Assembly (NCBI RefSeq): GCF_003050785.1
Contig: NZ_QAOH01000001.1
Location: 518,090 to 582,089 of the forward strand
Direction of reading: 5' to 3'
DNA length: 64,000 bases
Source of the DNA: Celeribacter persicus
Lineage (GTDB): Bacteria; Pseudomonadota; Alphaproteobacteria; Rhodobacterales; Rhodobacteraceae
This document shows positions 44,600-54,194 of this stretch, in pieces (position 1 is the first letter of the stretch; the number at the start of each line of letters is the position of its first letter). The notes under the pieces are model-generated. The model was not told the origin of the DNA. It worked only from the letters and a program-made list of their open reading frames with translations, and ran no database searches. A program made the translations under genes and the position numbers.

Positions 44600-45175
44600 T
44601 CAGGCCAGTACTTTCTCGATGTCCGCGGCAACCTGATCCATGCTTTGCAGACCGTCAACCGTCTTCAGATTGCCTTTGGCATAGTAGTAGCCGATGAGCG
44701 GAGACGTCTTCTTGTAATATTCCATCAAGCGGATTTTGACGCTTTCCTCATTGTCGTCCGCACGCACCGGCTTGCCAGCGGCGGCGGCTTCGGCAGCGCG
44801 GTTGACAATGCGCTTGACCAGCGTGTCGTCATCGACTTCGAGCAAGATCACCGCCCCGAGCTCGGCCCCGTTGCGGGACAGCAACTCGTTCAGCGCATCC
44901 GCCTGGCCAAGAGTACGCGGGAAGCCGTCGAAGATGAAACCGCCAGCGGAACCATGCTGAATTTTCTCTTCGATCAGGCCGATCACGATCTCGTCGGTCA
45001 CAAGCTGACCTGCGTCCATGATGGCCGCGACCTTGTTGCCCATTTCGGTGCCGGAGGTGCGTGCTTCACGCAGCATATCCCCGGTCGAAAGCTGCACCAT
45101 GCCCCGCTCCTCCACGAGACGTTGTGCCTGTGTGCCCTTGCCCGCGCCCGGCGGTCCAAGCAGAATAATGTTCAT
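44600..45175 (-). CDS. adk: Adenylate kinase, short form
   Basis: 191-aa enzyme, AMP + ATP to 2 ADP. P-loop [16 protein letters not shown] at residues 5-20, [14 protein letters not shown] and a short LID (no zinc Cys) identify the short form common in Alphaproteobacteria. Overlaps secY by 4 nt. Confidence 0.97.
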   Translation of the reverse strand: MNIILLGPPGAGKGTQAQRLVEERGMVQLSTGDMLREARTSGTEMGNKVAAIMDAGQLVTDEIVIGLIEEKIQHGSAGGFIFDGFPRTLGQADALNELLSRNGAELGAVILLEVDDDTLVKRIVNRAAEAAAAGKPVRADDNEESVKIRLMEYYKKTSPLIGYYYAKGNLKTVDGLQSMDQVAADIEKVLA

Positions 45176-46530
45176 CGTCTTGCTGTCCCTCTTTTGCTGC
45201 GCTTCCTCCCACGCAGCTGAGATTTTTCGATCAGCCCCTCATACTGGTGTGCCAGCAGGTGAGACTGGATTTGCTGAATCGTGTCCATCGTCACCGATAC
45301 CACAATCAACACGGAAGTGCCGCCAAAATAGAAGGGAATGGCGAACTGGCTGCGCAGAATTTCCGGCAACAGACAAACTGCCGCAAGATAGGCGGAGCCG
45401 ATCACGAGGATACGGGCCACGATGTAATCGAGGTGTTCCTCGGTCTTCTTCCCCGGACGGATGCCGGGAATGAATCCGTTCTGGTTCTTCAGGTTCTTGG
45501 CCACGTCTTCCGATTTGAAGGCGACGTTGGCGGTGTAGAAATAGGCGAAGAAAACGATCATCACCGTGAAGAACAGAAGGTAAAGCGGTTGACCCGGCCC
45601 GAAATAGGCGAGGATCGTGGACATCACCGGGCCGACATCCTGCTGACCCGAGAAGGTCGCGATAGTGGTCGGCAGCAGCAAGAGCGAAGAGGCGAAGATC
45701 GCCGGGATAACGCCCGCCGGGTTGACCTTGATCGGCAGGTGGCTGGATTGCGCGTCGTAGATTTTCATGCCCTGCTGGCGGCGCGGGTACTGGATATGGA
45801 CCTTGCGTAGCGCGCGCTCCATGAAGACCACAAAGGCGATCACGGCCACGACCATAGCAATCACAATCAACGTCACGATGGGCGAGATCGCGCCGGAACG
45901 ACCGGAAGCGAAAAACTGCGCCAGCGCGCCGGGAATTTCGGCAACGATGCCGACGAAGATGATCAGCGAGATACCGTTGCCGATGCCGCGGTTGGTGATC
46001 TGTTCACCCAGCCACATCAGGAACATTGTGCCGCCCACGAGGGTGATCACGACGCCCGCACGGAAATACCAGCCCGGATCATGGGCAAGGTTCCCGGCCT
46101 CAAGCGAGGCGGCGAGACCGTAGGCCTGGAACAGCGCCAGAGCCACCGTGCCGAAACGGGTGTATTGGTTGATCTTCTTGCGTCCCGCTTCACCCTCTTT
46201 CTTGAGATTCTCAAGCGAGGGCACCATCGAGGTCAGAAGCTGAACAATGATGGAGGCGGAGATGTAGGGCATGATGCCGAGCGCGAAAATGCCCATCCGC
46301 CCGAGTGCACCGCCGGTGAACATCGACAGGATACCGCCGAGGCCCGAGGCCGCCTGATCCATGAAGTCACGGAGCGCGTTGCCGTCGATGCCCGGCACCG
46401 GGATGAAGGTCCCGAGACGGTAGACGATCAACAGACCGATGGTGAAAAAGATACGCTGGCGAAGCTCCTTGGCCTTCCCGAGGGTGCCCCAGTCGAGGTT
46501 CGCCGCCATTTGTTCTGCTGCGGATGCCAT
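45172..46530 (-). CDS. secY: Protein translocase subunit SecY
   Basis: 452-aa channel subunit of SecYEG with ten membrane helices. [17 protein letters not shown] near the plug, [20 protein letters not shown] and [20 protein letters not shown] (cytoplasmic loop for SecA/ribosome) are conserved. Follows rplO after 104 nt. Confidence 0.98.
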   Translation of the reverse strand: MASAAEQMAANLDWGTLGKAKELRQRIFFTIGLLIVYRLGTFIPVPGIDGNALRDFMDQAASGLGGILSMFTGGALGRMGIFALGIMPYISASIIVQLLTSMVPSLENLKKEGEAGRKKINQYTRFGTVALALFQAYGLAASLEAGNLAHDPGWYFRAGVVITLVGGTMFLMWLGEQITNRGIGNGISLIIFVGIVAEIPGALAQFFASGRSGAISPIVTLIVIAMVVAVIAFVVFMERALRKVHIQYPRRQQGMKIYDAQSSHLPIKVNPAGVIPAIFASSLLLLPTTIATFSGQQDVGPVMSTILAYFGPGQPLYLLFFTVMIVFFAYFYTANVAFKSEDVAKNLKNQNGFIPGIRPGKKTEEHLDYIVARILVIGSAYLAAVCLLPEILRSQFAIPFYFGGTSVLIVVSVTMDTIQQIQSHLLAHQYEGLIEKSQLRGRKRSKRGTARR

Positions 46531-46634
46531 ATGGTCTCTCTATTCACGTCAGCGCCGCCCGTCCGGCTTTCCGGTGGGCGGCGCTTGGAAAACTCAGGTC
46601 TTGATGAAAGGGTCCGAAGCCCTTGTCACAAGCC

Positions 46635-47111
46635 TTATTCGGCTGCCGCGTCGGCCTTCACGGCCACGGTGAGCGAGCCACCCGCTTTTTCAACAGCTTC
46701 GACAGCGGATTTCGACGCGCCGGTCACGGAGATGGTGAGCTTGGATTTCACATCGCCTTTGGCCAGAACGCGGATGCCGTCGAGTTTGCGACGCACCAGA
46801 CCAGACGCCACGAGGGTGTCTTCGGTCACATTGGCGGCGTCGAGTTTGCCGGCTTCGATGAATTTCTCGATCAGGCCGAGGTTCACGACAGCGTATTTCT
46901 TCGCGTTCGGCTTGGTGAAGCCGCGTTTCGGAAGACGCTGGTAGAGCGGCATCTGGCCGCCTTCGTAGCCATTGATGGCCACGCCGGAACGGGATTTCTG
47001 ACCTTTGATACCACGGCCACCCATTTTACCTTTGCCGGAACCCGGACCACGGCCAACGCGGGTGCGGGATTTGGTTGCGCCGGGATTGTCGCGCAGTTCG
47101 TGCAGTTTCAT
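46635..47111 (-). CDS. rplO: 50S ribosomal protein L15
   Basis: 158-aa L15. [40 protein letters not shown] and [15 protein letters not shown] are conserved. Normally rpmD lies directly upstream; here 3.2 kb of unrelated genes separate them and rplO has its own promoter at 47207-47235. Confidence 0.98.
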   Translation of the reverse strand: MKLHELRDNPGATKSRTRVGRGPGSGKGKMGGRGIKGQKSRSGVAINGYEGGQMPLYQRLPKRGFTKPNAKKYAVVNLGLIEKFIEAGKLDAANVTEDTLVASGLVRRKLDGIRVLAKGDVKSKLTISVTGASKSAVEAVEKAGGSLTVAVKADAAAE

Positions 47112-47206
47112 GTCGCTTCTCCTTGCCGGATGTGCCCTCCAGCGACGGAGCGGGCAAACGCGGCTTACATGTGTTGATTCTTGCGGACACGGTTGTCCAC
47201 CGGGGG

Positions 47207-47235
47207 CGTATAGACGGTTGTGGGCTATGGATCAA
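47207..47235 (-). promoter_or_regulatory. Sigma70-like promoter for rplO-secY-adk
   Basis: Minus strand: TTGATC (47230-47235), 17-nt spacer, TATACG (47207-47212), 96 nt before rplO. Same architecture as the promoters at 54752, 60205 and 63644. Confidence 0.6.
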
Positions 47236-47259
47236 GCATCCAAGAGAACAGAAAAGGGA

Positions 47260-47535
47260 TTACTGCTTTGTCTCGCTCTCCAGTTTTTCGAACTGTCGCT
47301 TAGCTTTTCGCTTCAAATCATCGAGCAATATTTTCAACTCCTCGATATGCAACTCAAACTCTTCGTAATCTTGAGCGTCTCTGGTTAAGAGTATAGCGTC
47401 GCCTGTCTTACTGGATTTTTCATAATTATTAAGAGTCACATGAAGTGCGGGCCAACCGCTTCCATATCGTCCGACAGCAATGCCAAAAACGTCAGTTTTA
47501 GCAAAGATTGAGAGCTGATCTTTCTTAGTGGTCAT
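47260..47535 (-). CDS. Hypothetical protein, 91 aa, AT-richer than neighbours
   Basis: Start ATG 47535 has a good Shine-Dalgarno (GGAAGG). The protein begins TTKKDQLSIFAKTDVFGIAV and has a charged, helical, probably coiled-coil C-terminus (EEFELHIEELKILLDDLKRK in residues about 60-80). No family is recognised. The DNA is clearly AT-richer than the ribosomal genes next to it, a sign of recent gain. It lies downstream of a terminator hairpin and before the rplO promoter. Confidence 0.6.
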   Translation of the reverse strand: MTTKKDQLSIFAKTDVFGIAVGRYGSGWPALHVTLNNYEKSSKTGDAILLTRDAQDYEEFELHIEELKILLDDLKRKAKRQFEKLESETKQ

Positions 47536-47556
47536 GATCTGTTTCCTTCCAAACAG

Positions 47557-47587
47557 CAAAACACCCCACAGTCTCCTGCGGGGTGTC
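47557..47587 (-). terminator. Terminator after the small-protein genes
   Basis: ACACCCC (47561-47567) pairs with GGGGTGT (47580-47586); CAG/CTG pairs extend it inside. On the minus strand the stem is followed by TTTTG. It separates the 42-aa gene from the 91-aa gene. Confidence 0.6.
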
Positions 47588-47627
47588 GGTCTTGTCCAGC
47601 GGTCTCTGCCGACATACGGCCAAACCC

Positions 47628-47756
47628 TCAGTCGCGGGTGGCGCGCAGGTATTCGGTCCAGCAGGGCACCGGGCCTTTGGTCCAAGTCTCAGACAGCGCC
47701 TTCACCAGAGCGGCAAAGGGGCGCAAAGGTTGCGGGAGGGAGGCGGCGAATTGCAT
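47628..47756 (-). CDS. Small protein, 42 aa, downstream of DUF1127 gene
   Basis: ATG 47756 is preceded by AGAGGA at ideal distance (6-7 nt), and the frame ends with TGA at 47628, 41 nt before a terminator hairpin. The protein is rich in Pro, Ala and Trp, with KALSETWTKGPVPCWTEYLR near the middle and end. Codon use is GC-rich like true genes. No family recognised. It follows the DUF1127 gene by 29 nt and is likely in one transcript with it. Confidence 0.55.
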   Translation of the reverse strand: MQFAASLPQPLRPFAALVKALSETWTKGPVPCWTEYLRATRD

Positions 47757-47785
47757 GTCGTATCCTCTCGGAAAATCGTGTGCGT

Positions 47786-47998
47786 TCAGACGCGCGCGGC
47801 GGTTTGCCGGGCGATGTCCATGATGTCGGAGCGTCCCAGACCGATGTCGTGCAGTTCGTGATCGGAGAGCGCGTTGAGCTGGTTGTAGGTTTCGGTGAAA
47901 GCGCGCTGACGGACGTGAGCCTCGCGCAGGCGGGCAAACATGGTGCGCAGGGAGTAACCGAAACCCGAAGCGCGGGTGGTATCAGTGAAGTGAGCCAT
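47786..47998 (-). CDS. DUF1127 domain small protein
   Basis: 70-aa protein. The C-terminal half, QLNALSDHELHDIGLGRSDI (residues about 40-59), is the DUF1127 (YjiS-like) motif. Small arginine-rich DUF1127 proteins in Alphaproteobacteria have been linked to RNA turnover and phosphate or stress adaptation. Own leader of about 150 nt upstream. Confidence 0.85.
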   Translation of the reverse strand: MAHFTDTTRASGFGYSLRTMFARLREAHVRQRAFTETYNQLNALSDHELHDIGLGRSDIMDIARQTAARV

Positions 47999-48147
47999 TG
48001 TTCTTGTCCTTTATTGAACGGGGCCGGAATGCCCCGGTAATGGGGTCTCTTTCGATGTGCCGCCGATGTAGGGTGAGTCCGGACGCATGACATCCCCCTG
48101 TTTTCGAGAGGCCGCTATGCACATAATGCAAGCAGTTTTAAAACTGG

Positions 48148-48324
48148 TTAATATTTGTGCAAATTTGACTCGAAATCACTCGGCGGCCAGCCATGCCAGC
48201 GGGAATGCGACCTGACCCAGCGTTCTCCCGATTCCGACATGTCGAAAACGGAGAGATCGAAGGCAGGGATGCTCGCCATGAGATTGGCCATCCAGTCCTG
48301 CAGGGCTTTGATAAATGCGTCCAT
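48148..48324 (-). CDS. Small protein, 58 aa, unknown family
   Basis: ATG 48324 has a strong Shine-Dalgarno (AAAGGAG, 7-nt spacer). The protein starts MDAFIKALQDWMANLMASIP and ends with a Trp-rich part (GERWVRSHSRWHGWPPSDFE). An amphipathic N-terminal helix is likely. It is too short for most gene finders. No family recognised; the good ribosome site and codon bias favour a real gene. Confidence 0.55.
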   Translation of the reverse strand: MDAFIKALQDWMANLMASIPAFDLSVFDMSESGERWVRSHSRWHGWPPSDFESNLHKY

Positions 48325-48477
48325 CAGTCGTCTCCTTTCACTGTCGCTCTGCCGCCCGATCCTTGTGAGCGGGTGGATTGATACAGGGAAAGTGTCACGC
48401 GAAAGTGTTAACGCGCACCGAAAGGAATGCGGCAGGAACGCGGCTTTTCTCTCAACTTGTTTCTGAAATGTTGAGGC

Positions 48478-49221
48478 TCAGAACAGCGCGCCTTGCACGG
48501 ACTGCGCGATGCTGGAAAGCCTGTCGCGCTCCATTGGACCGACGAGGGCGTAATGCCAGAGCCCATCCTGCCAATAGACTGCGGAAAGGTCTTCCTTCTG
48601 CCCGTAACGTAGCGCCGACGCGCCGCGCGCCTGTGCAGGCGTCAGGTAGAGGGTTACACGCGCGGCCTGCGCATCTTCGTACATGAATTGTGCGGCGGCC
48701 CCTTGCTCAAAGGGCAGAAGGCGGCCACCAACGAGAGACAGGCCCGCGCCGGTCAGATCGGGGATACGCACCTCAGACCCAAGACGATTGCTGAGCCAGC
48801 CCTTGAGGTGATCGCGCTCGGAGGCGGGCACCTCGACCGGATGGACCACCTCGACGGAATAGAGCGCATGGGCGGCGGAGGCATTGGCAAGCACGTCGCT
48901 GGCCATATCCGGCACAGTCCCCCCCGCTCCCCGCGTCAAGAGACCGCCACCAAAGCCCACAGCCAATAACACAACCGCTGCGGCCAGTTGCCCCCAGATC
49001 GGGCGCGACGCGGGCTCAGCGCGGGACAGGAGGCTGTCCAGATGCGCCCCGGACGGTGTTGGAATAGCGTCGCGCAGGGTATCCATATCTTGCATCATCT
49101 CCGCAACGCGCATGGCGAGCGCACCGTCAGCCTCCATCCGGCGCTCGAACGCGAAGACCTCCTCACGGGTCATCTCGCCATCGAGATAGCGATGAATGTC
49201 GAAATCCTGCACGTCCGTCAT
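48478..49221 (-). CDS. Membrane anti-sigma factor
   Basis: 247-aa partner of the ECF sigma factor. The cytosolic N-terminus (DIHRYLDGEMTREEVFAFER, residues 8-27) is the anti-sigma fold, without the zinc Cys pair of ZAS types. One membrane helix lies near residues 76-95 (QLAAAVVLLAVGFGGGLLTR), followed by a periplasmic domain of about 150 residues that may sense envelope stress. It overlaps the sigma gene by 4 nt. Confidence 0.88.
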   Translation of the reverse strand: MTDVQDFDIHRYLDGEMTREEVFAFERRMEADGALAMRVAEMMQDMDTLRDAIPTPSGAHLDSLLSRAEPASRPIWGQLAAAVVLLAVGFGGGLLTRGAGGTVPDMASDVLANASAAHALYSVEVVHPVEVPASERDHLKGWLSNRLGSEVRIPDLTGAGLSLVGGRLLPFEQGAAAQFMYEDAQAARVTLYLTPAQARGASALRYGQKEDLSAVYWQDGLWHYALVGPMERDRLSSIAQSVQGALF

Positions 49222-49727
49222 GTCACACTCCTCAGCCGCACGGGGGTTTCAGGTGTCGGTTCCTGTTTCAAGCTCGCACGGGCGCGCGAGATCCGCGACA
49301 TTACCGTGCCGACCGGAATGCCGAGGACGCCCGCAGCCTCTGCATAGCTCAAGCCGTCAATGACCACGAGTAAAAGCACATCGCGCTGCTCGGGCGGCAG
49401 CGTATCGACCCGGCGCAGCATCTCCCTCGCCTCAAGCCCCTGCTCCGCCGAAGGCTGGGCATGTGACGTGAGATCGGCCTCGTCATAGGCGACATGAATG
49501 TGCCGCACGGCGGCGGTTCGAAGCGTGTTGCGGTGAATGTTCAGCGCCATCTTGGCAAGCCAGGGCCGGATCGGACGGTCCTGTTGCCAGAGATGGCGTT
49601 TGCGCAGGGCGCGCTCGGCACAATCCTGCACAAGATCGTCCGCCCGGCTGCGGTCCCGGGTCAGTGCATAGGCATAGCGCCAGAGCGACGGCAGAGCCTC
49701 TTTCAATTCCTGTCCGAACCGGGGCAT
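49218..49727 (-). CDS. ECF-family RNA polymerase sigma factor
   Basis: 169-aa sigma factor. Region 2 contains WRYAYALTRDRSRADDLVQD, and region 4 LPPEQRDVLLLVVIDGLSYA with AGVLGIPVGTVMSRISRARA. ATG 49727 is preferred over ATG 49748 because GGGAGG precedes it, while the longer form starts inside the terminator stem of the upstream gene. It overlaps the anti-sigma gene by 4 nt. Confidence 0.92.
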   Translation of the reverse strand: MPRFGQELKEALPSLWRYAYALTRDRSRADDLVQDCAERALRKRHLWQQDRPIRPWLAKMALNIHRNTLRTAAVRHIHVAYDEADLTSHAQPSAEQGLEAREMLRRVDTLPPEQRDVLLLVVIDGLSYAEAAGVLGIPVGTVMSRISRARASLKQEPTPETPVRLRSVT

Positions 49728-49751
49728 GGCGCCTCCCAGAAAGGTCATAAC

Positions 49752-49771
49752 GGGGAGGGTTTCCCCTCCCC
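49752..49771 (-). terminator. Hairpin between COG4315 gene and sigma gene
   Basis: GGGGAGGG (49752-49759) pairs with CCCTCCCC (49764-49771), 8 bp, GNRA-like GAAA loop on the minus strand, 13 nt after the COG4315 stop. No T-tract, so partial termination or processing is likely, with read-through into the sigma gene. Confidence 0.5.
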
Positions 49772-49784
49772 TGCCCGAGCGCAG

Positions 49785-50165
49785 TTACGGGCGGGCAACG
49801 TGCCAGACGCCGTTCACACCTTCGCCGGTCATATCGCCGGGCTTCTCGTCCTTGACCCAACCATAGAGCGGCATGCCCTTGTAAGCCACCTGCTCATAAC
49901 CCTCCTTGCGCGTGACGAGGGAATAGCCAGCCGGCAGCTTCATGTCAGCATCGCCCACGACCGGCGGCCAGTTGGCGGCGCACATATCATAGCAGTTGGA
50001 CACGCCCTTTTCGTCCTTATCAAAGGTGTAAAGCGTCATATGGGTACCGGCGTCCATCAGGTAGGTTTCTTCGCCCAGCTTGCCGGTCACGACGGGGGCG
50101 TCGGCGGCGAAGGCGGTGGTGGCGAAAACGGCCAGAGCGGCTGCGAGAGGAAAGGTCTTGAGCAT
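49785..50165 (-). CDS. COG4315-type secreted protein
   Basis: 126-aa exported protein; signal peptide cleaves after TAFA near residue 20. The repeated family motif is visible as TLYTFDKDEKGVSNCYDMCA with NWPPVV, and again as LYGWVKDEKPGDMTG. Such proteins are common in Rhodobacterales next to ECF sigma factors; function unknown, perhaps redox or stress related (two Cys in NCYDMC). First gene of the sigma locus, with an ECF-like promoter upstream. Confidence 0.85.
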   Translation of the reverse strand: MLKTFPLAAALAVFATTAFAADAPVVTGKLGEETYLMDAGTHMTLYTFDKDEKGVSNCYDMCAANWPPVVGDADMKLPAGYSLVTRKEGYEQVAYKGMPLYGWVKDEKPGDMTGEGVNGVWHVARP

Positions 50166-50210
50166 GTCTGATCTCCAAAAAACATCGTCTGCTCAGGTGC
50201 AGACATGAGA

Positions 50211-50239
50211 GATACAGCGCGGAGGACAGGTTTATTCCC
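50211..50239 (-). promoter_or_regulatory. Candidate ECF sigma promoter
   Basis: Minus strand: GGGAATAAA (50231-50239) and GTATC (50211-50215) with about 15-17 nt between, about 46 nt before the COG4315 start. This resembles ECF promoters of the GGAATAAA-type. A 6-bp inverted repeat (GTCTGC / GCAGAC, 50187-50204) follows in the leader. Confidence 0.45.
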
Positions 50240-50259
50240 GATCGATGTGATTTTTTCAA

Positions 50260-50291
50260 AGAAAAACGCCCTACCGAAAGGCAGGGCGTTT
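50260..50291 (-). terminator. Terminator after rpmD
   Basis: AAACGCCCT (50264-50272) pairs with AGGGCGTTT (50283-50291), with CC/GG pairs inside, followed on the minus strand by TTTTTC. It ends the rpmC-to-rpmD transcript before the sigma-factor locus. Confidence 0.85.
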
Positions 50292-50332
50292 GAAATGGTT
50301 TGGCTTCCGAATCCTGAGACCCGGATCAGCGC

Positions 50333-50521
50333 TCACCCACGCTCTTCGACGATTTCGACGAGGTGCGGGATGGATGCGACCATGCCACGGATGGAGGGGG
50401 TGTCCTCCAGTTCGCGGGTTTTGTGCATCTTGTTCAGGCCGAGACCGATCAGGGTCTGGCGCTGCTTGGCCGGGCGACGGATCGGGGAGCCGATCTGTTT
50501 CACAACGATGGTTTTAGCCAT
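50333..50521 (-). CDS. rpmD: 50S ribosomal protein L30
   Basis: 62-aa L30, [20 protein letters not shown] at the start and [15 protein letters not shown] in the middle. 12 nt after rpsE. It is the last gene of its block; rplO, normally next, is 3.2 kb away. Confidence 0.97.
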   Translation of the reverse strand: MAKTIVVKQIGSPIRRPAKQRQTLIGLGLNKMHKTRELEDTPSIRGMVASIPHLVEIVEERG

Positions 50522-50533
50522 GGTTCAAACTCC

Positions 50534-51094
50534 TTACGCTTCAGCAGCTTCAGCAGCCGGCTCATCCTTTTTCAGGATGTCGGCGACTTTCTTGCCACGA
50601 CGCTGAGCCACGGACCGCGGGGAGGCTTCGAGTTTGAGGCCGTCCAGCGTGGCGCGGATCATGTTGTACGGGTTCTGGGAGCCGATGGATTTGGCAACCA
50701 CGTCCTGAACGCCGAGCATTTCGAACACGGCGCGCATCGGACCACCGGCGATGATCCCGGTACCTTGCGGGGCGGTGCGCATGACGACTTTACCGGCACC
50801 GTGACGACCTTCGATGTCGTGGTGCAGGGTGCGGCCTTCCTTGAGCGGGACGCGGATCATCTGACGTTTGGCTTGCTCGGTGGCTTTGCGGATGGCCTCG
50901 GGGACCTCTTTCGCTTTGCCTTTGCCGAAGCCGACGCGGCCTTTCTGATCGCCCACGACCACGAGCGCGGCGAAGCCGAAGCGCTTACCACCCTTGACGG
51001 TTTTGGACACACGGTTGATCGCGACAAGACGATCTGCGAATTCCGGGGCTTCTTCGCGCTCGCGACGATCCCGGCGGTTTTCACGTTCTGCCAT
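50534..51094 (-). CDS. rpsE: 30S ribosomal protein S5
   Basis: 186-aa S5, involved in decoding accuracy. [20 protein letters not shown] and [20 protein letters not shown] are conserved. ATG 51094 ([11 protein letters not shown]) is the family start; a longer frame to 51169 has no homology. Confidence 0.97.
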   Translation of the reverse strand: MAERENRRDRREREEAPEFADRLVAINRVSKTVKGGKRFGFAALVVVGDQKGRVGFGKGKAKEVPEAIRKATEQAKRQMIRVPLKEGRTLHHDIEGRHGAGKVVMRTAPQGTGIIAGGPMRAVFEMLGVQDVVAKSIGSQNPYNMIRATLDGLKLEASPRSVAQRRGKKVADILKKDEPAAEAAEA

Positions 51095-51220
51095 AGAACT
51101 TTCCTTTTGGAGGTGGCGCTTCGAAAAACGCCGTTGAACTCGATCCTTGGTGCCTAGTGTGCTTGCCACACGGAGCCCGGATCATCGGGAAGGGGAGCTT
51201 TCGCCCCCCTTCCTCAAGTC

Positions 51221-51580
51221 TTAGAACTTCAGACCACCTTCACGGGCAGCGTCGGCGAGAGCCTTCACCTTGCCGTGGAAGAGGAAGCCACCACGGTCGA
51301 AGTAGCACTCTTCGACACCGGCTTTCTTCGCGCGCTCCGCGATCGCCGCGCCAACTTTGGCGGCGGCTTCGACGTTGTTCTTGCCGACCACGCCGAGATC
51401 TTTCTCGAGCGAGGAGGCGGCCGCCAGGGTTTTGCCCTGAACGTCGTCGATCAGCTGGGCGCTGATGTTCTTGTTCGAACGATGGATCGACAGGCGAAGC
51501 TTGCCGACATTGTTCTTGCGAAGTTTGTTCCGAACGCGCAGGCGGCGTTTCAGAAACAGGGTCCGTTTGCTGTTTGCCAT
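51221..51580 (-). CDS. rplR: 50S ribosomal protein L18
   Basis: 119-aa L18, which binds 5S rRNA with L5 and L25. [34 protein letters not shown] and [19 protein letters not shown] are conserved. 11 nt after rplF; a 126-nt gap follows before rpsE. Confidence 0.98.
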   Translation of the reverse strand: MANSKRTLFLKRRLRVRNKLRKNNVGKLRLSIHRSNKNISAQLIDDVQGKTLAAASSLEKDLGVVGKNNVEAAAKVGAAIAERAKKAGVEECYFDRGGFLFHGKVKALADAAREGGLKF

Positions 51581-51591
51581 GATGAGCGTCC

Positions 51592-52125
51592 TTACTTCTT
51601 CTTACCTTCCTTGCGGAAGATGTACTCGTCTTTGTATTTGATGCCTTTGCCTTTGTAGGGCTCGGGCTTGCGCCATTCGCGGATGTTGGCCGCGACCTGG
51701 CCGACGAGTTGCGGGTCGGAACCCTCGACGGTGATCTCGGTCGGTTTCGCGGACGTCACGGTGACGCCGGCGGGAACCTCGAAGTTCACCTCGTGGGAGT
51801 AACCCAGGTTGAGTTTGAGCACGTTGCCCTGCATCGCAGCACGATAACCAACACCGTTGATTTCGAGCTCTTTCTTGAAGCCGTCGGTCACACCGGTCAC
51901 CATGTTGGCGACCATGGTGCGGGACATGCCCCACTGCTGGCGAGCGCGCTTGGATTTACCACGGGGGGTGACGGTGACGGTGTTGTCTTCGACAGCAAGG
52001 GTCACGTCGTCCGTGGCGGTAAAGGAATGGGTGCCTTTCGGACCCTTCACTTCGATGGTCTGGCCGGACACAGTGGCGGTAACGCCGCTGGGCAGCTCGA
52101 CCGGTTTCTTACCAATACGAGACAT
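51592..52125 (-). CDS. rplF: 50S ribosomal protein L6
   Basis: 177-aa L6, two-domain protein near the GTPase site. [19 protein letters not shown] at the start and [20 protein letters not shown] near the end are conserved. 12 nt after rpsH. Confidence 0.98.
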   Translation of the reverse strand: MSRIGKKPVELPSGVTATVSGQTIEVKGPKGTHSFTATDDVTLAVEDNTVTVTPRGKSKRARQQWGMSRTMVANMVTGVTDGFKKELEINGVGYRAAMQGNVLKLNLGYSHEVNFEVPAGVTVTSAKPTEITVEGSDPQLVGQVAANIREWRKPEPYKGKGIKYKDEYIFRKEGKKK

Positions 52126-52137
52126 CGAGAGACCTCC

Positions 52138-52530
52138 TTAGAAGACGGTGCAAAGCACTTCGCCACCAACATTGTTGGCACGAGCGTTTGCGTCCGACAT
52201 CACACCCTTCGGGGTGGAGACAATCGACACACCAAGGCCCTGACGGACCGACGGGATGTCCTTGACACCGAGGTACACGCGACGACCGGGTTTGGAGACC
52301 CGTTTCAGTTCGCGAATGACCGGAGTGCCTTCGAAGTATTTCAGGCTGATTTCAAGGGTCGGGTGACCGTTGACGTCGGTGCCTTTCTCATAGCCGCGGA
52401 TGTAACCCTCGTCGAGCAGCACATCCAGAACCCAACCACGCAGCTTGGAAGCCGGAGTGGAAACGGTGGATTTGCCGCGCATCTGAGCGTTACGGATACG
52501 GGTGAGCATATCGCCGATAGGATCGTTCAT
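52138..52530 (-). CDS. rpsH: 30S ribosomal protein S8
   Basis: 130-aa S8, primary 16S rRNA binder and the repressor of the spc operon in E. coli. [19 protein letters not shown] and the C-terminal [19 protein letters not shown] are conserved. 12 nt after rpsN. Confidence 0.98.
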   Translation of the reverse strand: MNDPIGDMLTRIRNAQMRGKSTVSTPASKLRGWVLDVLLDEGYIRGYEKGTDVNGHPTLEISLKYFEGTPVIRELKRVSKPGRRVYLGVKDIPSVRQGLGVSIVSTPKGVMSDANARANNVGGEVLCTVF

Positions 52531-52542
52531 ACTCTCTCTCCC

Positions 52543-52848
52543 TTACCAGCTCGATTTCACCAGACCGGGGATCTGGCCGAAGGAGCCGAGTTCCCGCAGC
52601 ATGATCCGGGACACCTTCAGCTTACGATAGTAAGCGTGCGGACGGCCGGTCAGCTGACAACGGTTGTGCAGACGGGTAGCCGAGCTGTTGCGCGGCAGTT
52701 CAGCAAGCTTCAGGGAAGCGCGGAAACGCTCTTCCATCGGCTTGTCCTGGTCATAAATGACCTCTTTGAGAGCAGCGCGCTTGGCGGCGTATTGGGCCAC
52801 CAGCTTCTCGCGCTTGCGCTCGCGTGCGATCATGGATTTCTTTGCCAT
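52543..52848 (-). CDS. rpsN: 30S ribosomal protein S14, zinc-independent
   Basis: 101-aa S14 of the long, Cys-free type ([40 protein letters not shown]). Ends [12 protein letters not shown]. 21 nt after rplE. Confidence 0.98.
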   Translation of the reverse strand: MAKKSMIARERKREKLVAQYAAKRAALKEVIYDQDKPMEERFRASLKLAELPRNSSATRLHNRCQLTGRPHAYYRKLKVSRIMLRELGSFGQIPGLVKSSW

Positions 52849-52869
52849 GTTCTCAAACTCCTCGCGCGA

Positions 52870-53433
52870 TTAGCTGTTGAAGGGCATGTTGAAGGCTTTC
52901 AACAGGCTCTTGGCTTCTGCGTCCGTCTTCGCGGTGGTCGCGATGACGATGTCCATCCCCCAGACTTCGTCCACCTGGTCGAAGTTGATCTCGGGGAACA
53001 CGATGTGCTCTTTCATGCCCATGGCGTAGTTGCCACGGCCGTCGAAGGAGGTGCCGGACACACCGCGGAAGTCGCGGATGCGGGGCATTGCAATCGTGAT
53101 CAGACGATCGAGGAATTCATACATGCGGTCGCCGCGCAGGGTGACTTTCGCACCGAGCGGCATGTCTTCACGAACGCGGAAACCAGCGATGGATTTCTTG
53201 GCTTTCGTGATGAGCGCTTTCTGACCGGCGATCGCGGAAAGATCTTCCTGAGCGGATTTCGCTTTCTTGGAGTCTTTCACTGCTTCCGCACCGCAGCCGA
53301 TGTTCAGGACGATTTTGTCCAGACGCGGGATCTGCATGTCGTTCTTGTAGCCGAACTCTTCTTTCAGAGCAGCACGGATGCTGTCTTTGTAAGCGGCCTT
53401 AAGACGCGGGGTGTAATCGGTGGTGTCGAGCAT
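52870..53433 (-). CDS. rplE: 50S ribosomal protein L5
   Basis: 187-aa L5, 5S rRNA binder touching P-site t[23 protein letters not shown] and [18 protein letters not shown] are conserved. Its start overlaps the rplX stop by one base. Confidence 0.98.
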   Translation of the reverse strand: MLDTTDYTPRLKAAYKDSIRAALKEEFGYKNDMQIPRLDKIVLNIGCGAEAVKDSKKAKSAQEDLSAIAGQKALITKAKKSIAGFRVREDMPLGAKVTLRGDRMYEFLDRLITIAMPRIRDFRGVSGTSFDGRGNYAMGMKEHIVFPEINFDQVDEVWGMDIVIATTAKTDAEAKSLLKAFNMPFNS

Positions 53434-53738
53434 CAGATCACGTCTCCCGTGGTTTTGGCGAAGCGCACTTTCTGATCGCCTTCCATGCGGAAACCGACGC
53501 GGGTGGCTTTGCCGTTGGCATCGAGCAGCGCGAGGTTCGACAGGTCGATCGGCATGGGCATCGGCTTACGACCACCCTGATCGCCTTGCGTGGCGCGTGC
53601 GTGACGGATGGCAATGTTGATGCCTTCCACGATGGCCTTGCCTTTGGACGGCATGACAGAGGTGATTTCACCTTGTTTGCCTTTGTCCTTGCCGGCGAGG
53701 ACGACGACCTTGTCGCCTTTTTTCAGCTTAGCAGCCAT
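53433..53738 (-). CDS. rplX: 50S ribosomal protein L24
   Basis: 101-aa L24, assembly initiator, with the KOW motif [20 protein letters not shown] at the N-terminus. Overlaps rplN and rplE by one base each, showing coupled translation. Confidence 0.98.
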   Translation of the reverse strand: MAAKLKKGDKVVVLAGKDKGKQGEITSVMPSKGKAIVEGINIAIRHARATQGDQGGRKPMPMPIDLSNLALLDANGKATRVGFRMEGDQKVRFAKTTGDVI

Positions 53739-54106
53739 TAGAGCACCTCCGGAGCGAGCGAGATGATCTTCATGAAGTTTTTCGCGCGAAGCTCACGAAC
53801 GACCGGGCCGAAGATACGGGTACCGACCGGCTCGTTGTTGTTGTTGAGGATGACGGCGGCGTTGCGATCGAAACGGATCGCGGTGCCGTCTTCGCGACGG
53901 ACTTCCTTGGCGGTGCGCACGACGACGGCCTTGCGGACGTCCCCTTTTTTCACACGGCCACGCGGAATCGCTTCCTTGACCGACACCACGATGATGTCGC
54001 CCACGGAGGCGTAACGACGGTGGGAACCGCCGAGGACCTTGATGCACTGAACACGGCGAGCGCCGGAGTTGTCAGCGACATCCAGATTGGTCTGCATCTG
54101 GATCAT
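53738..54106 (-). CDS. rplN: 50S ribosomal protein L14
   Basis: 122-aa L14, starting [40 protein letters not shown] and the C-terminal [11 protein letters not shown] are conserved. An 88-nt gap separates it from rpsQ. Confidence 0.98.
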   Translation of the reverse strand: MIQMQTNLDVADNSGARRVQCIKVLGGSHRRYASVGDIIVVSVKEAIPRGRVKKGDVRKAVVVRTAKEVRREDGTAIRFDRNAAVILNNNNEPVGTRIFGPVVRELRAKNFMKIISLAPEVL

Positions 54107-54194
54107 TTGGTTTCTCCCGACCTTTGGGGCGGCCTGCAGTGACCGGTGCCCCCAGGGTTTCGATTAAGCTGGGAGGAGGCTTGTCTGATCGAGA

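Noticed and set aside
51709..53475. Plus-strand open frame of 588 codons across several ribosomal genes
   Set aside because: Antisense to rplF, rpsH, rpsN and rplE, all of which are certain.
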